DNA from: a virus | Length of the DNA stretch: 64,000 nt | Direction: 5' to 3' (one strand) | IMG/VR virus record: IMGVR_UViG_3300042561_001059 | Coordinates: 1-64,000 of that record | Shown: positions 8,372-14,854 of the stretch, piece after piece | Numbering within the stretch: position 1 is the stretch's first letter | Layout of the letters: every line of letters begins with the position of its first letter | Made by a program: the position numbers and the translations under genes | Notes under the pieces: model-generated | What the model was told of the DNA's origin: nothing | Database searches by the model: none | Seen by the model: only the letters and a program-made list of their open reading frames with translations

Positions 8372-8614
8372 ATGTCTCCTGCAAGTGTTGAACGTTTACT
8401 GATCCAAGATGCCCGGCTTCTCGCTCGTCGAGATGCACCTGTCATTGATCAAGAGATTGAAAGTGCAAGGCAACGAGCACTTGAGGTCTTTTACCAATGG
8501 CAAGACGGGATGGTTCAGTTCCAAGATCTGGTTCCATTCGTTGTTGTTCTTGAGAAGAAAGTCGATCTTAATCGAGCTCTTCTCAAGTGGGAACAAGAAC
8601 ATCTCGTAGATTAA
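8372..8614 (+). CDS. hypothetical early protein, 80 aa
   Basis: A helical, charged protein begins MSPASVERLLIQDARLLARRD, with repeated Leu spacing that could form a coiled coil. It is flanked on both sides by class B hairpin leaders. Competing reading frames over the same stretch (8396-8641 minus, 8409-8609 plus) lack equivalent signals. Function unknown. Confidence 0.6.
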   Translation: MSPASVERLLIQDARLLARRDAPVIDQEIESARQRALEVFYQWQDGMVQFQDLVPFVVVLEKKVDLNRALLKWEQEHLVD

Positions 8615-8625
8615 TTTCTGCATAT

Positions 8626-8677
8626 AACCCTTCTCATCCATTGGGTGAGTGGGTTTTCTGCAGGATTTAACTCCTGC
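8626..8677 (+). promoter_or_regulatory. class B leader, copy 2 (paired hairpins)
   Basis: Hairpin 1 is AACCC (8626-8630) with GGGTT (8651-8655), extended by CTCA (8633-8636) with TGAG (8646-8649). Hairpin 2 is GCAGGA (8660-8665) with TCCTGC (8672-8677). Stem 1 differs completely from copies 1 and 3 yet still pairs. The gene at 8707 follows 29 nt later. Confidence 0.65.
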
Positions 8678-8706
8678 TTGTCTACTAACTCAATTCAATT
8701 CAACCC

Positions 8707-9108
8707 ATGGCTTACGCTGATCTGCAATCAACAACTCTTGTTGGTCGCATTGCTGATCTCACTGTTATTACTACAGAAGATGAACGCAACTGCCTGGTCG
8801 TTACTATGTATCACCGCATCTCTCAAGATGCTACGGTCACTGTCAAGTTCTTGAATAGCAATGGCTTGCTCACTGCGTACACCAATGACAATCTCGTCGT
8901 TGGTCAAGAGTTGACAGTCTCAGGAAAGATCCAGGCTATTCGTTGCTTCTATATGAAAGATGAAGAGTTGACTCCTCTCAAGCAACCTGAGTTCCAAATG
9001 AAAGTCACTGACTACGCATTTGGTTCCAAGCCCCAACCCAAGGTTGAGGGAAAGGTTGCTGCTAAGAAGGGAAAGGTACAGCCAACGCTGGAACCTGTTG
9101 AACTCTGA
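8707..9108 (+). CDS. probable OB-fold (SSB-like) protein, 133 aa
   Basis: Residues 1-110 alternate short hydrophobic strands in the order expected for an OB fold: LVGRIADLTVITT, NCLVVTMYHR, ATVTVKFLN, a G-x-E-L-TVSGKI strand, and FQMKVTDYAF. The C-terminal 25 residues are Lys/Pro-rich. This resembles short phage single-stranded nucleic-acid-binding proteins and the strand pattern of the larger SSB at 20973. It lacks the acidic SSB tail. It could instead bind RNA, which would matter given the structured leaders around it. Confidence 0.6.
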   Translation: MAYADLQSTTLVGRIADLTVITTEDERNCLVVTMYHRISQDATVTVKFLNSNGLLTAYTNDNLVVGQELTVSGKIQAIRCFYMKDEELTPLKQPEFQMKVTDYAFGSKPQPKVEGKVAAKKGKVQPTLEPVEL

Positions 9109-9124
9109 TTAATTTCTGCACATT

Positions 9125-9168
9125 CCCATCTAGAAATAGATGGGTTTCTGCAGGACTTAATATCCTGC
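9125..9168 (+). promoter_or_regulatory. class B leader, copy 3 (paired hairpins)
   Basis: Hairpin 1 is CCCATCTA (9125-9132) with TAGATGGG (9137-9144) closed by a GAAA tetraloop. The spacer TTTCT follows, then hairpin 2, GCAGGA (9150-9155) with TCCTGC (9163-9168). It is the most stable of the three copies. The next start (9254) is 85 nt downstream, farther than in the other copies. Confidence 0.65.
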
Positions 9169-9253
9169 TCCCCTTCCACCTACCACCACTAGTACAAAGA
9201 TACTATTGGCCCATCAACCGTCAGGTTGATTCCCCATCCTTCGATCCATCATC

Positions 9254-9493
9254 ATGAAGCACATCATTAAGCTAAGTGATCGCAGCTTCCTGCACCTTGA
9301 TTCATACACTGAAAACATGGGTGAGAAGGCTGCGTCATTCGTTGGTAAAGCACTTGTCTTTATCACCGCCACAAGCATTGCTGCCATCACTACAGGCGCT
9401 ATGCTCGGTTACGACATCAGCACATTCAACTTCGATGGTAGCACCAAGCGAGTACCTATTCAGCACAGCTCTCAAGTGGAAACCAAACGGTGA
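9254..9493 (+). CDS. small single-pass membrane protein, 79 aa
   Basis: A hydrophobic segment at about residues 30-50 (GKALVFITATSIAAITTGAMLGY) follows a short charged N-terminus; the C-terminal 25 residues are polar. It could be an early inner-membrane protein of the superinfection-control kind, but nothing specific supports that. The start ATG at 9254 is well separated from the class B hairpins. Confidence 0.65.
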   Translation: MKHIIKLSDRSFLHLDSYTENMGEKAASFVGKALVFITATSIAAITTGAMLGYDISTFNFDGSTKRVPIQHSSQVETKR

Positions 9494-9533
9494 GCTTGCA
9501 ACCAGAGATCTGAACTTTGTCCATGCACTTGTC

Positions 9534-9800
9534 ATGGCAACAGATCGCAGACCCTTTGAACTCACACCAACTCAACCTATGACCTACGTAGCATTAATCG
9601 CTGATGCAACCGGTCGCTTTGTCCATGTCTATGGCAATGCCAACTCATGGTCTCAATTCATTGATGAGCTTGAGGATGTAGGTTGCGAAGTCATTGAAAA
9701 TCAAACAGAAGACTACGAATCTCTTGAAGATATTCAAGAGTATTGCGTAACGATCCAGCAGCTAACGGGCAAGGAATCAAACTTTGTTCCTTATCCGTAA
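9534..9800 (+). CDS. hypothetical early protein, 88 aa
   Basis: The reading frame is open from 9276, but its 5' part overlaps the membrane protein in another frame. ATG 9534 (MATDRRPFELTPTQPMTYVAL) gives a compact acidic protein; ATG 9579 is an alternative. A likely beta-alpha fold with YVALIADATGRFVHVYG is visible. No family was recognised. Confidence 0.6.
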   Translation: MATDRRPFELTPTQPMTYVALIADATGRFVHVYGNANSWSQFIDELEDVGCEVIENQTEDYESLEDIQEYCVTIQQLTGKESNFVPYP

Positions 9801-9865
9801 CAACACTGCTAGATCTAAGCATTTATTAAAACTAACTTGTAATAACACAACGTAATAACATTAAT

Positions 9866-9892
9866 GGACCTGAGCATGTCCTTAAACTGCTC
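9866..9892 (+). promoter_or_regulatory. class A pseudoknot leader, copy 1
   Basis: Stem 1 is GGAC (9866-9869) with GTCC (9878-9881). Stem 2 is GAGC (9872-9875) with GCTC (9889-9892). The loops are CT, AT and TTAAACT. Stem 1 is the most divergent of all copies (GGAC/GTCC where most have CGTC/GACG) and still pairs perfectly. It lies 28 nt before the start at 9921. Confidence 0.75.
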
Positions 9893-9920
9893 TGCAAACA
9901 CTACATTGAATCCACCGCAA

Positions 9921-10094
9921 ATGGCACATCAACTCGACAACAATTACAACGCTGACTTGCTTGATGCCATGGCAGATTATGCTTATGAGCAAGACCAAGC
10001 AATGCGTGAGTCTAGTCCGCAAGATTGGCTTGCTTCTCCTGAAGAATCAAATGATTCTTTTGATGAACTTCACTTATCCAAACTCTACTTCTAA
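9921..10094 (+). CDS. hypothetical early protein, 57 aa, acidic
   Basis: I start it at ATG 9921 (MAHQLDNNYNADLLD) because the upstream in-frame ATG codons lie at or inside the class A pseudoknot. The product is strongly acidic. Such small acidic early proteins in phages sometimes inhibit host enzymes, but no specific target can be inferred. It ends 2 nt before the next ATG. Confidence 0.6.
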   Translation: MAHQLDNNYNADLLDAMADYAYEQDQAMRESSPQDWLASPEESNDSFDELHLSKLYF

Positions 10095-10096
10095 CC

Positions 10097-10540
10097 ATGG
10101 AACAAACTCAAACTCAACAACGCAATGATGATGTCTTTCTACACGTCATTGCAATTGTCTACACACTGATCACACTATTATTCCAATTTATTTCCCAACT
10201 ATGGCACTTCATCCAGTCACCCAAGAAATCGCTGCAACTTTTGGTTACCAACCCTTCGACGAAGAAGAAGGGCAGCAGCAGTACCAGGCAGAGTGCGACT
10301 TCCAGAACGCACCAAAGGGAGCAATCCCCTGCACTGGTAACGTCTACAGAAACAAACAGGGAGTCCTCCGTTGCTATTGGATTCCAGCCGGAGACAACTA
10401 CTCGGCAGAGGAAAAGGACGACCTCACGGGTTGGTACGACATCCCAACCAACGAAGAAATCGAGGAGTGGTCGTTCGACAGCATCTGCTTCACACCTGGA
10501 GAAGACGAAGTCGAACCAGACCACCCAGACAGTTGGCTGA
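10097..10540 (+). CDS. possible membrane protein overlapping the next gene, 147 aa
   Basis: The first 47 residues hold a clear hydrophobic segment (HVIAIVYTLITLLFQFI) and precede the start of the gene at 10201. From codon 35 on, the frame overlaps that gene in a different reading frame. There it becomes a Ser/Thr/Lys/Arg-rich low-complexity chain, as expected of a shadow frame. Either a short membrane peptide is made with a non-selected tail, or the two genes are genuinely nested. Only the N-terminal part is convincing. Confidence 0.4.
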   Translation: MEQTQTQQRNDDVFLHVIAIVYTLITLLFQFISQLWHFIQSPKKSLQLLVTNPSTKKKGSSSTRQSATSRTHQREQSPALVTSTETNRESSVAIGFQPETTTRQRKRTTSRVGTTSQPTKKSRSGRSTASASHLEKTKSNQTTQTVG

Positions 10541-10560
10541 GAATACTTGGCTTGATCTAA
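10201..10560 (+). CDS. hypothetical acidic early protein, 119 aa
   Basis: The product is acidic and Trp/Tyr-containing with a protein-like composition: DEEEGQQQYQAECDFQNAP, then GNVYRNKQGVLRCYWIPAGDNY. The central strands suggest a small beta domain. The ATG lies within the preceding open frame, so initiation may be coupled. No known family was recognised. Confidence 0.65.
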   Translation: MALHPVTQEIAATFGYQPFDEEEGQQQYQAECDFQNAPKGAIPCTGNVYRNKQGVLRCYWIPAGDNYSAEEKDDLTGWYDIPTNEEIEEWSFDSICFTPGEDEVEPDHPDSWLRILGLI

Positions 10561-10625
10561 GTCAAGTATTGTCTAGCCACAAGAAACTACCGATACTATC
10601 CAAGTATTAGCTAATCAACTAATAC

Positions 10626-10658
10626 AAAGGTTATTGAGAACTCTTTGCAATAACCTTT
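10626..10658 (+). terminator. hairpin, possible terminator or attenuator
   Basis: A perfect 11-bp stem, AAAGGTTATTG (10626-10636) with CAATAACCTTT (10648-10658), has an 11-nt loop and is followed by AATAAAT instead of a T-run. It sits 7 nt before the class C leader at 10666, so the two could be alternative or stacked structures. Confidence 0.5.
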
Positions 10659-10665
10659 AATAAAT

Positions 10666-10703
10666 CTTGGGCGTCCACATACTTATGTGGTGTAAGTCCC
10701 AAG
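10666..10703 (+). promoter_or_regulatory. class C leader, copy 1
   Basis: An outer stem, CTTGGG (10666-10671) with CCCAAG (10698-10703), encloses a 6-bp hairpin, CCACAT with ATGTGG, and a single-stranded TGTAAGT. The second copy at 15439 conserves GGGC and TGTAAGTCCCA but changes the stems compatibly. The gene at 10734 starts 30 nt downstream, the same distance as for copy 2. Confidence 0.6.
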
Positions 10704-10733
10704 ATCAATCTTTAAACCAACTGCATCTTTACT

Positions 10734-11057
10734 ATGTCACAAACCCAACTTCATTTTGAATCACGCACTTACAAACTTTCAGATGGTACTGAAAAAGTTT
10801 ATGTAATGCACGATGATAGACGCATTGAACTCATAATCAAAGAACTTAAGGCCATCGTTAAACGAGAAGACGAACGTCCACTTGGATACAATGATCTTCC
10901 ATATGGTTCGGAAGAACAACTATTGGAAGCCATTGATCTTCTTGAGAAAGCAATCGAATGGCCTGGTGATATCAAAGATTCATATGGTGAACCACCTATC
11001 ACCATGGCTGAGATGCACTCTGCTGCATGGAAAGAACATCAAGAAGCCCATCGCTAA
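10734..11057 (+). CDS. hypothetical early protein, 107 aa
   Basis: A charged protein with an N-terminal beta hairpin (LHFESRTYKLSDGTEKVYVMHDDRR) is followed by helices rich in Glu and Lys. It is translated downstream of the class C leader. No membrane segment or motif was recognised. Confidence 0.65.
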   Translation: MSQTQLHFESRTYKLSDGTEKVYVMHDDRRIELIIKELKAIVKREDERPLGYNDLPYGSEEQLLEAIDLLEKAIEWPGDIKDSYGEPPITMAEMHSAAWKEHQEAHR

Positions 11058-11080
11058 TTGCGAACCATTCTCAATAACCT

Positions 11081-11153
11081 ACTCATGTCATGGGTGTTAC
11101 AACTCATGTCATGAGTAGTTCCACTTGACAGAGAGTGGTAAGCTAACAACATT
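11081..11153 (+). promoter_or_regulatory. tandem 15-bp palindromes upstream of a -35 box
   Basis: ACTCATGTCATGGGT (11081-11095) and ACTCATGTCATGAGT (11102-11116) are near-identical palindromic 15-mers whose centres are 21 bp apart, two DNA turns. A consensus -35 TTGACA (11125-11130) follows, with a weak -10 (AACATT, 11148-11153) at 17 nt. This is the layout of an operator beside a promoter for the gene at 11179. The -10 is poor, so activator dependence is possible. Confidence 0.45.
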
Positions 11154-11178
11154 CAACTACTTCACATCATTCAAAACA

Positions 11179-11397
11179 ATGTCTGCACTTAACGACACTC
11201 CTAAACCACGCATCCCTGACTCAGTAGATCTCCAGAGATTGCAAGCTATGCAACTCGTAGCCAAGATGAAAGAGTCTGCTGATCGTCATGGTATTGGCTT
11301 CGTCGGTGGCTTTATCAGCCCCGACGGACAAAAGTTTATGATGACCAATATGGACGAAGCAGATACTCAAATGCTTCTTCCAGATGACTTGAGGTGA
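11179..11397 (+). CDS. hypothetical early protein, 72 aa
   Basis: ATG 11179 (MSALNDTPKPRIPDS) is preferred over the earlier in-frame TTG at 11125, which falls in the promoter-like TTGACA. The protein has a helical N-terminal half and a Gly-rich turn (GIGFVGGFISPDGQKF). It heads a run of five tightly packed small genes. Confidence 0.65.
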   Translation: MSALNDTPKPRIPDSVDLQRLQAMQLVAKMKESADRHGIGFVGGFISPDGQKFMMTNMDEADTQMLLPDDLR

Positions 11398-11400
11398 ACA

Positions 11401-11475
11401 ATGACTAACGCAGACGCTTTATTAATTTGTGTTGCAATTATCTGTGGAACACTCATTGTTCTTAAACGAAGTTAA
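11401..11475 (+). CDS. 24-aa membrane micropeptide
   Basis: This tiny ORF encodes MTNADALLICVAIICGTLIV and a basic LKRS tail, a single membrane-spanning helix with positive-inside topology. It starts 3 nt after the previous stop and ends 2 nt before the next ATG. That spacing in a packed operon argues it is translated. Function unknown. Confidence 0.5.
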   Translation: MTNADALLICVAIICGTLIVLKRS

Positions 11476-11477
11476 AC

Positions 11478-11552
11478 ATGAGTACATTCTTATTATTCAT
11501 CATCTGCTTTATCCTTGGTTATCTAATAACAAATCAATTGATTAACAAATGA
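11478..11552 (+). CDS. second 24-aa membrane micropeptide
   Basis: The peptide begins MSTFLLFIICFILGYLIT and ends NQLINK, again one hydrophobic helix with a short polar tail. It overlaps the next gene by 4 nt (ATGA), so translation is probably coupled. Its length matches the preceding micropeptide, suggesting a functional pair. Confidence 0.5.
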   Translation: MSTFLLFIICFILGYLITNQLINK

Positions 11553-11716
11553 CTAAACAAATTATCTACAAAGAAATTATTGAGATTGATGGTCGAGAAT
11601 ACAAAGTTGCAGACTTTGATTATTCTCAGTTTGTAAACGACGCCATCAACCAAAACTTTATTTCAGATGACAACCAAGAGATCATTAACTGGGTTGTTGA
11701 CGACATTGTAAATTAA
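11549..11716 (+). CDS. hypothetical early protein, 55 aa, acidic
   Basis: The product is small and acidic (MTKQIIYKEIIEIDGREYKV, then DFDYSQFVNDAIN). Its ATG overlaps the stop of the second micropeptide, and it ends 2 nt before the following ATG. Composition is protein-like and codon use matches its neighbours. Confidence 0.6.
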   Translation: MTKQIIYKEIIEIDGREYKVADFDYSQFVNDAINQNFISDDNQEIINWVVDDIVN

Positions 11717-11718
11717 CA

Positions 11719-11919
11719 ATGACTCAAAAAAAATCACCTATCAATTTTGATAAAACAATCGCAGGCTTTAACATCACAGAACGAGGTGTTAAATCTTATA
11801 CCAAGTCAATTAAACTTGGTCCGTTCCAAGTAACATTCAATGCACGTGAATCGGGTGTGCATGGATCTATTAGTATTCCAGGCACAGGTCTATCCAAAAG
11901 AAATATCAAACTACTTTGA
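11719..11919 (+). CDS. DUF4236-like small protein, 66 aa
   Basis: The segment KSIKLGPFQVTFNARESGVH followed by SIPGTGLSKR matches the pattern I remember for DUF4236 (an aromatic start, G-x-V-x-N-x-S-x-S-G, then G-x-G-L-S). The function of that family is unknown. It closes the packed cluster begun at 11179. Confidence 0.6.
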   Translation: MTQKKSPINFDKTIAGFNITERGVKSYTKSIKLGPFQVTFNARESGVHGSISIPGTGLSKRNIKLL

Positions 11920-12054
11920 CCAAACATTAAGACAATATAAAGATCCCCCTACAACCCCCTGGTAACAGCCAGTACCATGAAGAACTCTCTATTACGTTAC
12001 TTAATATCTACCATTTATTAGTACTATCAATATCCATTAATTAACTATTGATCA

Positions 12055-12081
12055 CGTCCTGGACATGACGTTAAACTGTCC
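12055..12081 (+). promoter_or_regulatory. class A pseudoknot leader, copy 2
   Basis: Stem 1 is CGTC (12055-12058) with GACG (12067-12070). Stem 2 is GGAC (12061-12064) with GTCC (12078-12081). The loops are CT, AT and TTAAACT. It lies 22 nt before the ATG at 12104. Confidence 0.8.
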
Positions 12082-12103
12082 ATGTCTTATCCCAACTCAA
12101 CCC

Positions 12104-12301
12104 ATGAATTCATCTCAGTTATTCGCAATGACTGCTTTGATGGAAACCTATGGTGGTACATTTGTATCATCTATTTCCCAAGCACTACGCTATGCAGATC
12201 CAGTGAATCGTCAAAAGCTTCTTGATGCATTCCCTGATCTTGTGGAGAAGTATGGTCCTAACTCTCAATTCATGAAACCCAAAGAACTCATGGAGGTCTA
12301 A
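12104..12301 (+). CDS. hypothetical early protein, 65 aa
   Basis: The start at 12104 (MNSSQLFAMTALMETYGG) is chosen because the earlier in-frame ATG at 12065 lies inside the pseudoknot. The protein is helical, with two predicted helices and no membrane segment. It is followed after 3 nt by the next gene. Confidence 0.65.
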   Translation: MNSSQLFAMTALMETYGGTFVSSISQALRYADPVNRQKLLDAFPDLVEKYGPNSQFMKPKELMEV

Positions 12302-12304
12302 TCA

Positions 12305-12562
12305 ATGACAGTACTTGCTATTGAAAACACAATTATTGATGGTTCCAATGTCACAGTTACAGCAGTTGTTGAGGACATGCGTTTGCTTTACAAAGCAACT
12401 CGCGATGACCCTGAAGAATGGGCTCCAGCTCTGTGCACAACATCTTTTGAGTTGGATCCAGAGCAGCCAATTCCTACAGACGAAGATAGTTTCTGTAACT
12501 ATCTGTCTGATCTCAGTCTTAACTGGGAACTCGTTGACACATCTGATTACAACCTAGATTAA
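12305..12562 (+). CDS. hypothetical early protein, 85 aa, acidic
   Basis: The N-terminal half looks like beta strands (IIDGSNVTVTAVVEDMRLLY). The C-terminal half is strongly acidic. Its stop overlaps the next start (TAATG at 12560-12564). A +1-frame ORF over the same DNA (12315-12557) is Leu/Gln-rich and unlikely to be real. Confidence 0.65.
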   Translation: MTVLAIENTIIDGSNVTVTAVVEDMRLLYKATRDDPEEWAPALCTTSFELDPEQPIPTDEDSFCNYLSDLSLNWELVDTSDYNLD

Positions 12563-12783
12563 TGATTGGTTTTTCAATCGAATTCAAACGTTGGTATTTG
12601 GTTATTCGTGGACCCAAAGGTCGGGTTTACTCCGCCTTTGGATTCGCTAATCAAATGCCAGTCATGCTACCAGATCGTTCAATAACATTGGACGAATACC
12701 TAGCAAATTATGATAATCATCTTGTCTTTACTGATGATCATCTTGTCTTTACCTGCAACGGTAAAGAAATCATGAGGTTTTAA
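12562..12783 (+). CDS. hypothetical early protein, 73 aa
   Basis: A small beta-rich protein (MIGFSIEFKRWYLVIRGPKG). Near the C-terminus, NHLVFTDDHLVFTCNG contains an imperfect tandem duplication of DDHLVFT that is also visible in the DNA at about 12715-12752. It is coupled to the upstream gene by a 1-nt stop/start overlap. Confidence 0.6.
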   Translation: MIGFSIEFKRWYLVIRGPKGRVYSAFGFANQMPVMLPDRSITLDEYLANYDNHLVFTDDHLVFTCNGKEIMRF

Positions 12784-12788
12784 TCATT

Positions 12789-12815
12789 GGTCCTGAGCAT
12801 GACCTTAAACTGCTC
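12789..12815 (+). promoter_or_regulatory. class A pseudoknot leader, copy 3
   Basis: Stem 1 is GGTC (12789-12792) with GACC (12801-12804), and stem 2 is GAGC (12795-12798) with GCTC (12812-12815). The loops are CT, AT and TTAAACT. The change of CGTC/GACG to GGTC/GACC is compensatory. It lies 29 nt before the PcfJ-like gene. Confidence 0.8.
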
Positions 12816-12844
12816 AACACTACGAACTTAACTCCGAACACACT

Positions 12845-14584
12845 ATGCATTTTCATTTGCCTTCTAACTTGCAAACTGAGTTGATTGCGTATGACCCAGT
12901 CCTTAAGAAGCTGGCACGCAATACAAATCCAAAACCTAAAACCAAGAAATCAACTTATCCGCTTGGTAATCCCAAAGGATTAATTCCTGTTGATGTAGTG
13001 CGTGAGTCTATGCTTGACGACGCTATTAAAAACATTAACTCTTGTCCTGCATCTGATCGACATCAGAAGTTTACTCGTATTGTAAATGGTGAAGTAATTG
13101 TTACTGCCATCCTTTATCACTACGAGCAATGTTGGTATGCAGCATGGCTACCACCCAAAGAGAAAGAGGATAAGTATGTGTATGGCTATGCCTTTGCATT
13201 CAAAGATACAAAAGCTGCTCACGATATTGTTCCTAAAGTAATTATTAATTCAATTGATTCTTATCAACAAATAATCACTGGTCGCTCTTTGATGTACCAG
13301 CATCAAGAGGTTGTGACAATAGAATCAATCCGTAATGGACAGACGAATCGCAATTGGAATATCCCAAGTGCTGCTGCTTATTACAAAAAGAGTAAAGAGC
13401 TCTATCAAATTATTAAAGCATTTGAATCCCAATTGATAACTACAATTCCTGTATGGAAAGATTCACCTAATATCTTTGATCGTATTGCAAATAAAACTAA
13501 TCTTGCTTCTATTGTTTTCCAAGGATCATTAGAAATTAGTGATGAATATTGGCTTCAGTATGGAGACAAATCAAAATGGAAGGCTTCATATGAAAACCTA
13601 TTTGGTTTGATTACTTACCATGCACACACTAGTTGTTATGCCGGTGATGAATATAAAGCATACAATAAAATACTTCACATTATTTCTAAGCCATTCTTTA
13701 AGAAATGGATTCAAGCAAAATGTGATGAAGTTAATGCAATGCACCTTGATGAAACAAATGAATACCGTAGTTATATCAATAGACCATGGAAAATTATGAA
13801 AAAACTTTTAGCACGTATCTATGCTATTCATAAGATTTGGCCTGATTGCCCTATTGATTATTATCAAAATCATATTGAACAATTGATTAGTATTGACTTT
13901 ACCCGTCAATCGCCAACCACTGCGGTATCTGATTGGCTTGGTAAGCACATGCCTGTTGCATCGTTCTTCCAGATTATTACTAAACAATATGAGAAGGAAC
14001 GCCATGATGCTCAGACAAAAAACATGCAACGTTATTTCTTTGATGAACATCTTGGGCTTAGTGTTTACAGATTCTATGAATGGGCAGATACTATCTCAAT
14101 GCTTTGTCGTATTCTTGAAAGAGAAGAACACAAAGATTTTGCTCCGCCAAAGCGGTGGCGCATTGAAGAGTTTCATGACTATGTCCAGGCAGAAGCATGG
14201 AAGATTAGAAATCCAAACCATGCCTTACCTCAAGACTTGTTTCCAATACCTGTCAAAATTGAATTGGGTTCCAGTAATTGGTCTTTCTTTCAACCAATTG
14301 ATACCCATCAACTTGGCGAATGGGGACAAGCGGTTCGTAACTGTGTAGGTAACGCTGCCCATTACGCAGAAGGTGTGCGTAAAAAACAACACTTTATTGT
14401 GTTGTGTTTGATTGACAGCAAACCAAACTTCACAGTTCAACTCGAAGTCAGTAACGGTTTGATGTCCGTCAAACAAATCGTTGGGCTATCAAATACCAAG
14501 CTTACGCCGGAACAACAAGAGCTGTACACCACAGCATTTGGCATGGCTTTGCAAGCTCGTGAATCTGAGCTAGTATCTGCTTAG
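12845..14584 (+). CDS. PcfJ-domain protein, 579 aa
   Basis: The C-terminal 100 residues carry the PcfJ-type signature: a conserved RNCVGNAAHYAEGV block, a hydrophobic strand (HFIVLCLIDSKPNFTVQLEV), and KQIVGLSNTKLTPEQQ. In PcfJ proteins (mostly plasmid and phage encoded, activity unknown) this is the conserved core. The first 450 residues are helical and Trp-rich with no recognised domain. It is the largest gene of this part of the early region and has its own class A pseudoknot leader. A hairpin follows the stop. Confidence 0.75.
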   Translation: MHFHLPSNLQTELIAYDPVLKKLARNTNPKPKTKKSTYPLGNPKGLIPVDVVRESMLDDAIKNINSCPASDRHQKFTRIVNGEVIVTAILYHYEQCWYAAWLPPKEKEDKYVYGYAFAFKDTKAAHDIVPKVIINSIDSYQQIITGRSLMYQHQEVVTIESIRNGQTNRNWNIPSAAAYYKKSKELYQIIKAFESQLITTIPVWKDSPNIFDRIANKTNLASIVFQGSLEISDEYWLQYGDKSKWKASYENLFGLITYHAHTSCYAGDEYKAYNKILHIISKPFFKKWIQAKCDEVNAMHLDETNEYRSYINRPWKIMKKLLARIYAIHKIWPDCPIDYYQNHIEQLISIDFTRQSPTTAVSDWLGKHMPVASFFQIITKQYEKERHDAQTKNMQRYFFDEHLGLSVYRFYEWADTISMLCRILEREEHKDFAPPKRWRIEEFHDYVQAEAWKIRNPNHALPQDLFPIPVKIELGSSNWSFFQPIDTHQLGEWGQAVRNCVGNAAHYAEGVRKKQHFIVLCLIDSKPNFTVQLEVSNGLMSVKQIVGLSNTKLTPEQQELYTTAFGMALQARESELVSA

Positions 14585-14596
14585 CCCCCACAGGCT

Positions 14597-14628
14597 GGCC
14601 AGTCCTATTCTGTTGAGTAGGGCTGGCC
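14597..14628 (+). terminator. strong hairpin after the PcfJ-like gene
   Basis: An 11-bp stem, GGCCAGTCCTA (14597-14607) with TAGGGCTGGCC (14618-14628), has one G-U pair and a 10-nt loop. No T-run follows, so it may stabilise a 3' end or act as a processing site instead of terminating. The next start is 8 nt downstream. Confidence 0.55.
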
Positions 14629-14635
14629 TTATCAA

Positions 14636-14854
14636 ATGACTAACTACACCGACGATCAACTCCTGGCCATGGCCATGGCAAACATTGGAGAATTCATTCA
14701 TGACAATTCACCTCATTATGTATTGATCGAAAAAGATCCACGTAATGAAGATGATTACGATAGTTGGACTTACGGTATGGAAGTCCTGCCTAGTGATCAC
14801 ACTTGGTATCACACATCAATTGATGTGAGTGTAAATCCAAGTGAGCCTGAGTAG
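14636..14854 (+). CDS. hypothetical early protein, 72 aa, acidic
   Basis: The product is acidic with an ordinary globular composition (MTNYTDDQLLAMAMANIGEF). Its last three codons and TAG stop lie inside the acceptor stem of the following tRNA gene, so processing of the tRNA would destroy the end of this mRNA. Confidence 0.65.
   Translation: MTNYTDDQLLAMAMANIGEFIHDNSPHYVLIEKDPRNEDDYDSWTYGMEVLPSDHTWYHTSIDVSVNPSEPE

Noticed and set aside
10159-10524. Minus-strand ORF of 121 codons opposite the early gene at 10201
   Set aside because: It is antisense to a protein-like gene, Cys/Val/Leu-rich without organised segments, and has no ribosome site.
14597-14628. Hairpin after the PcfJ-like gene as a standard Rho-independent terminator
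   Set aside because: No T-run follows the stem, so it is listed as a hairpin with modest confidence and not as a proven terminator.
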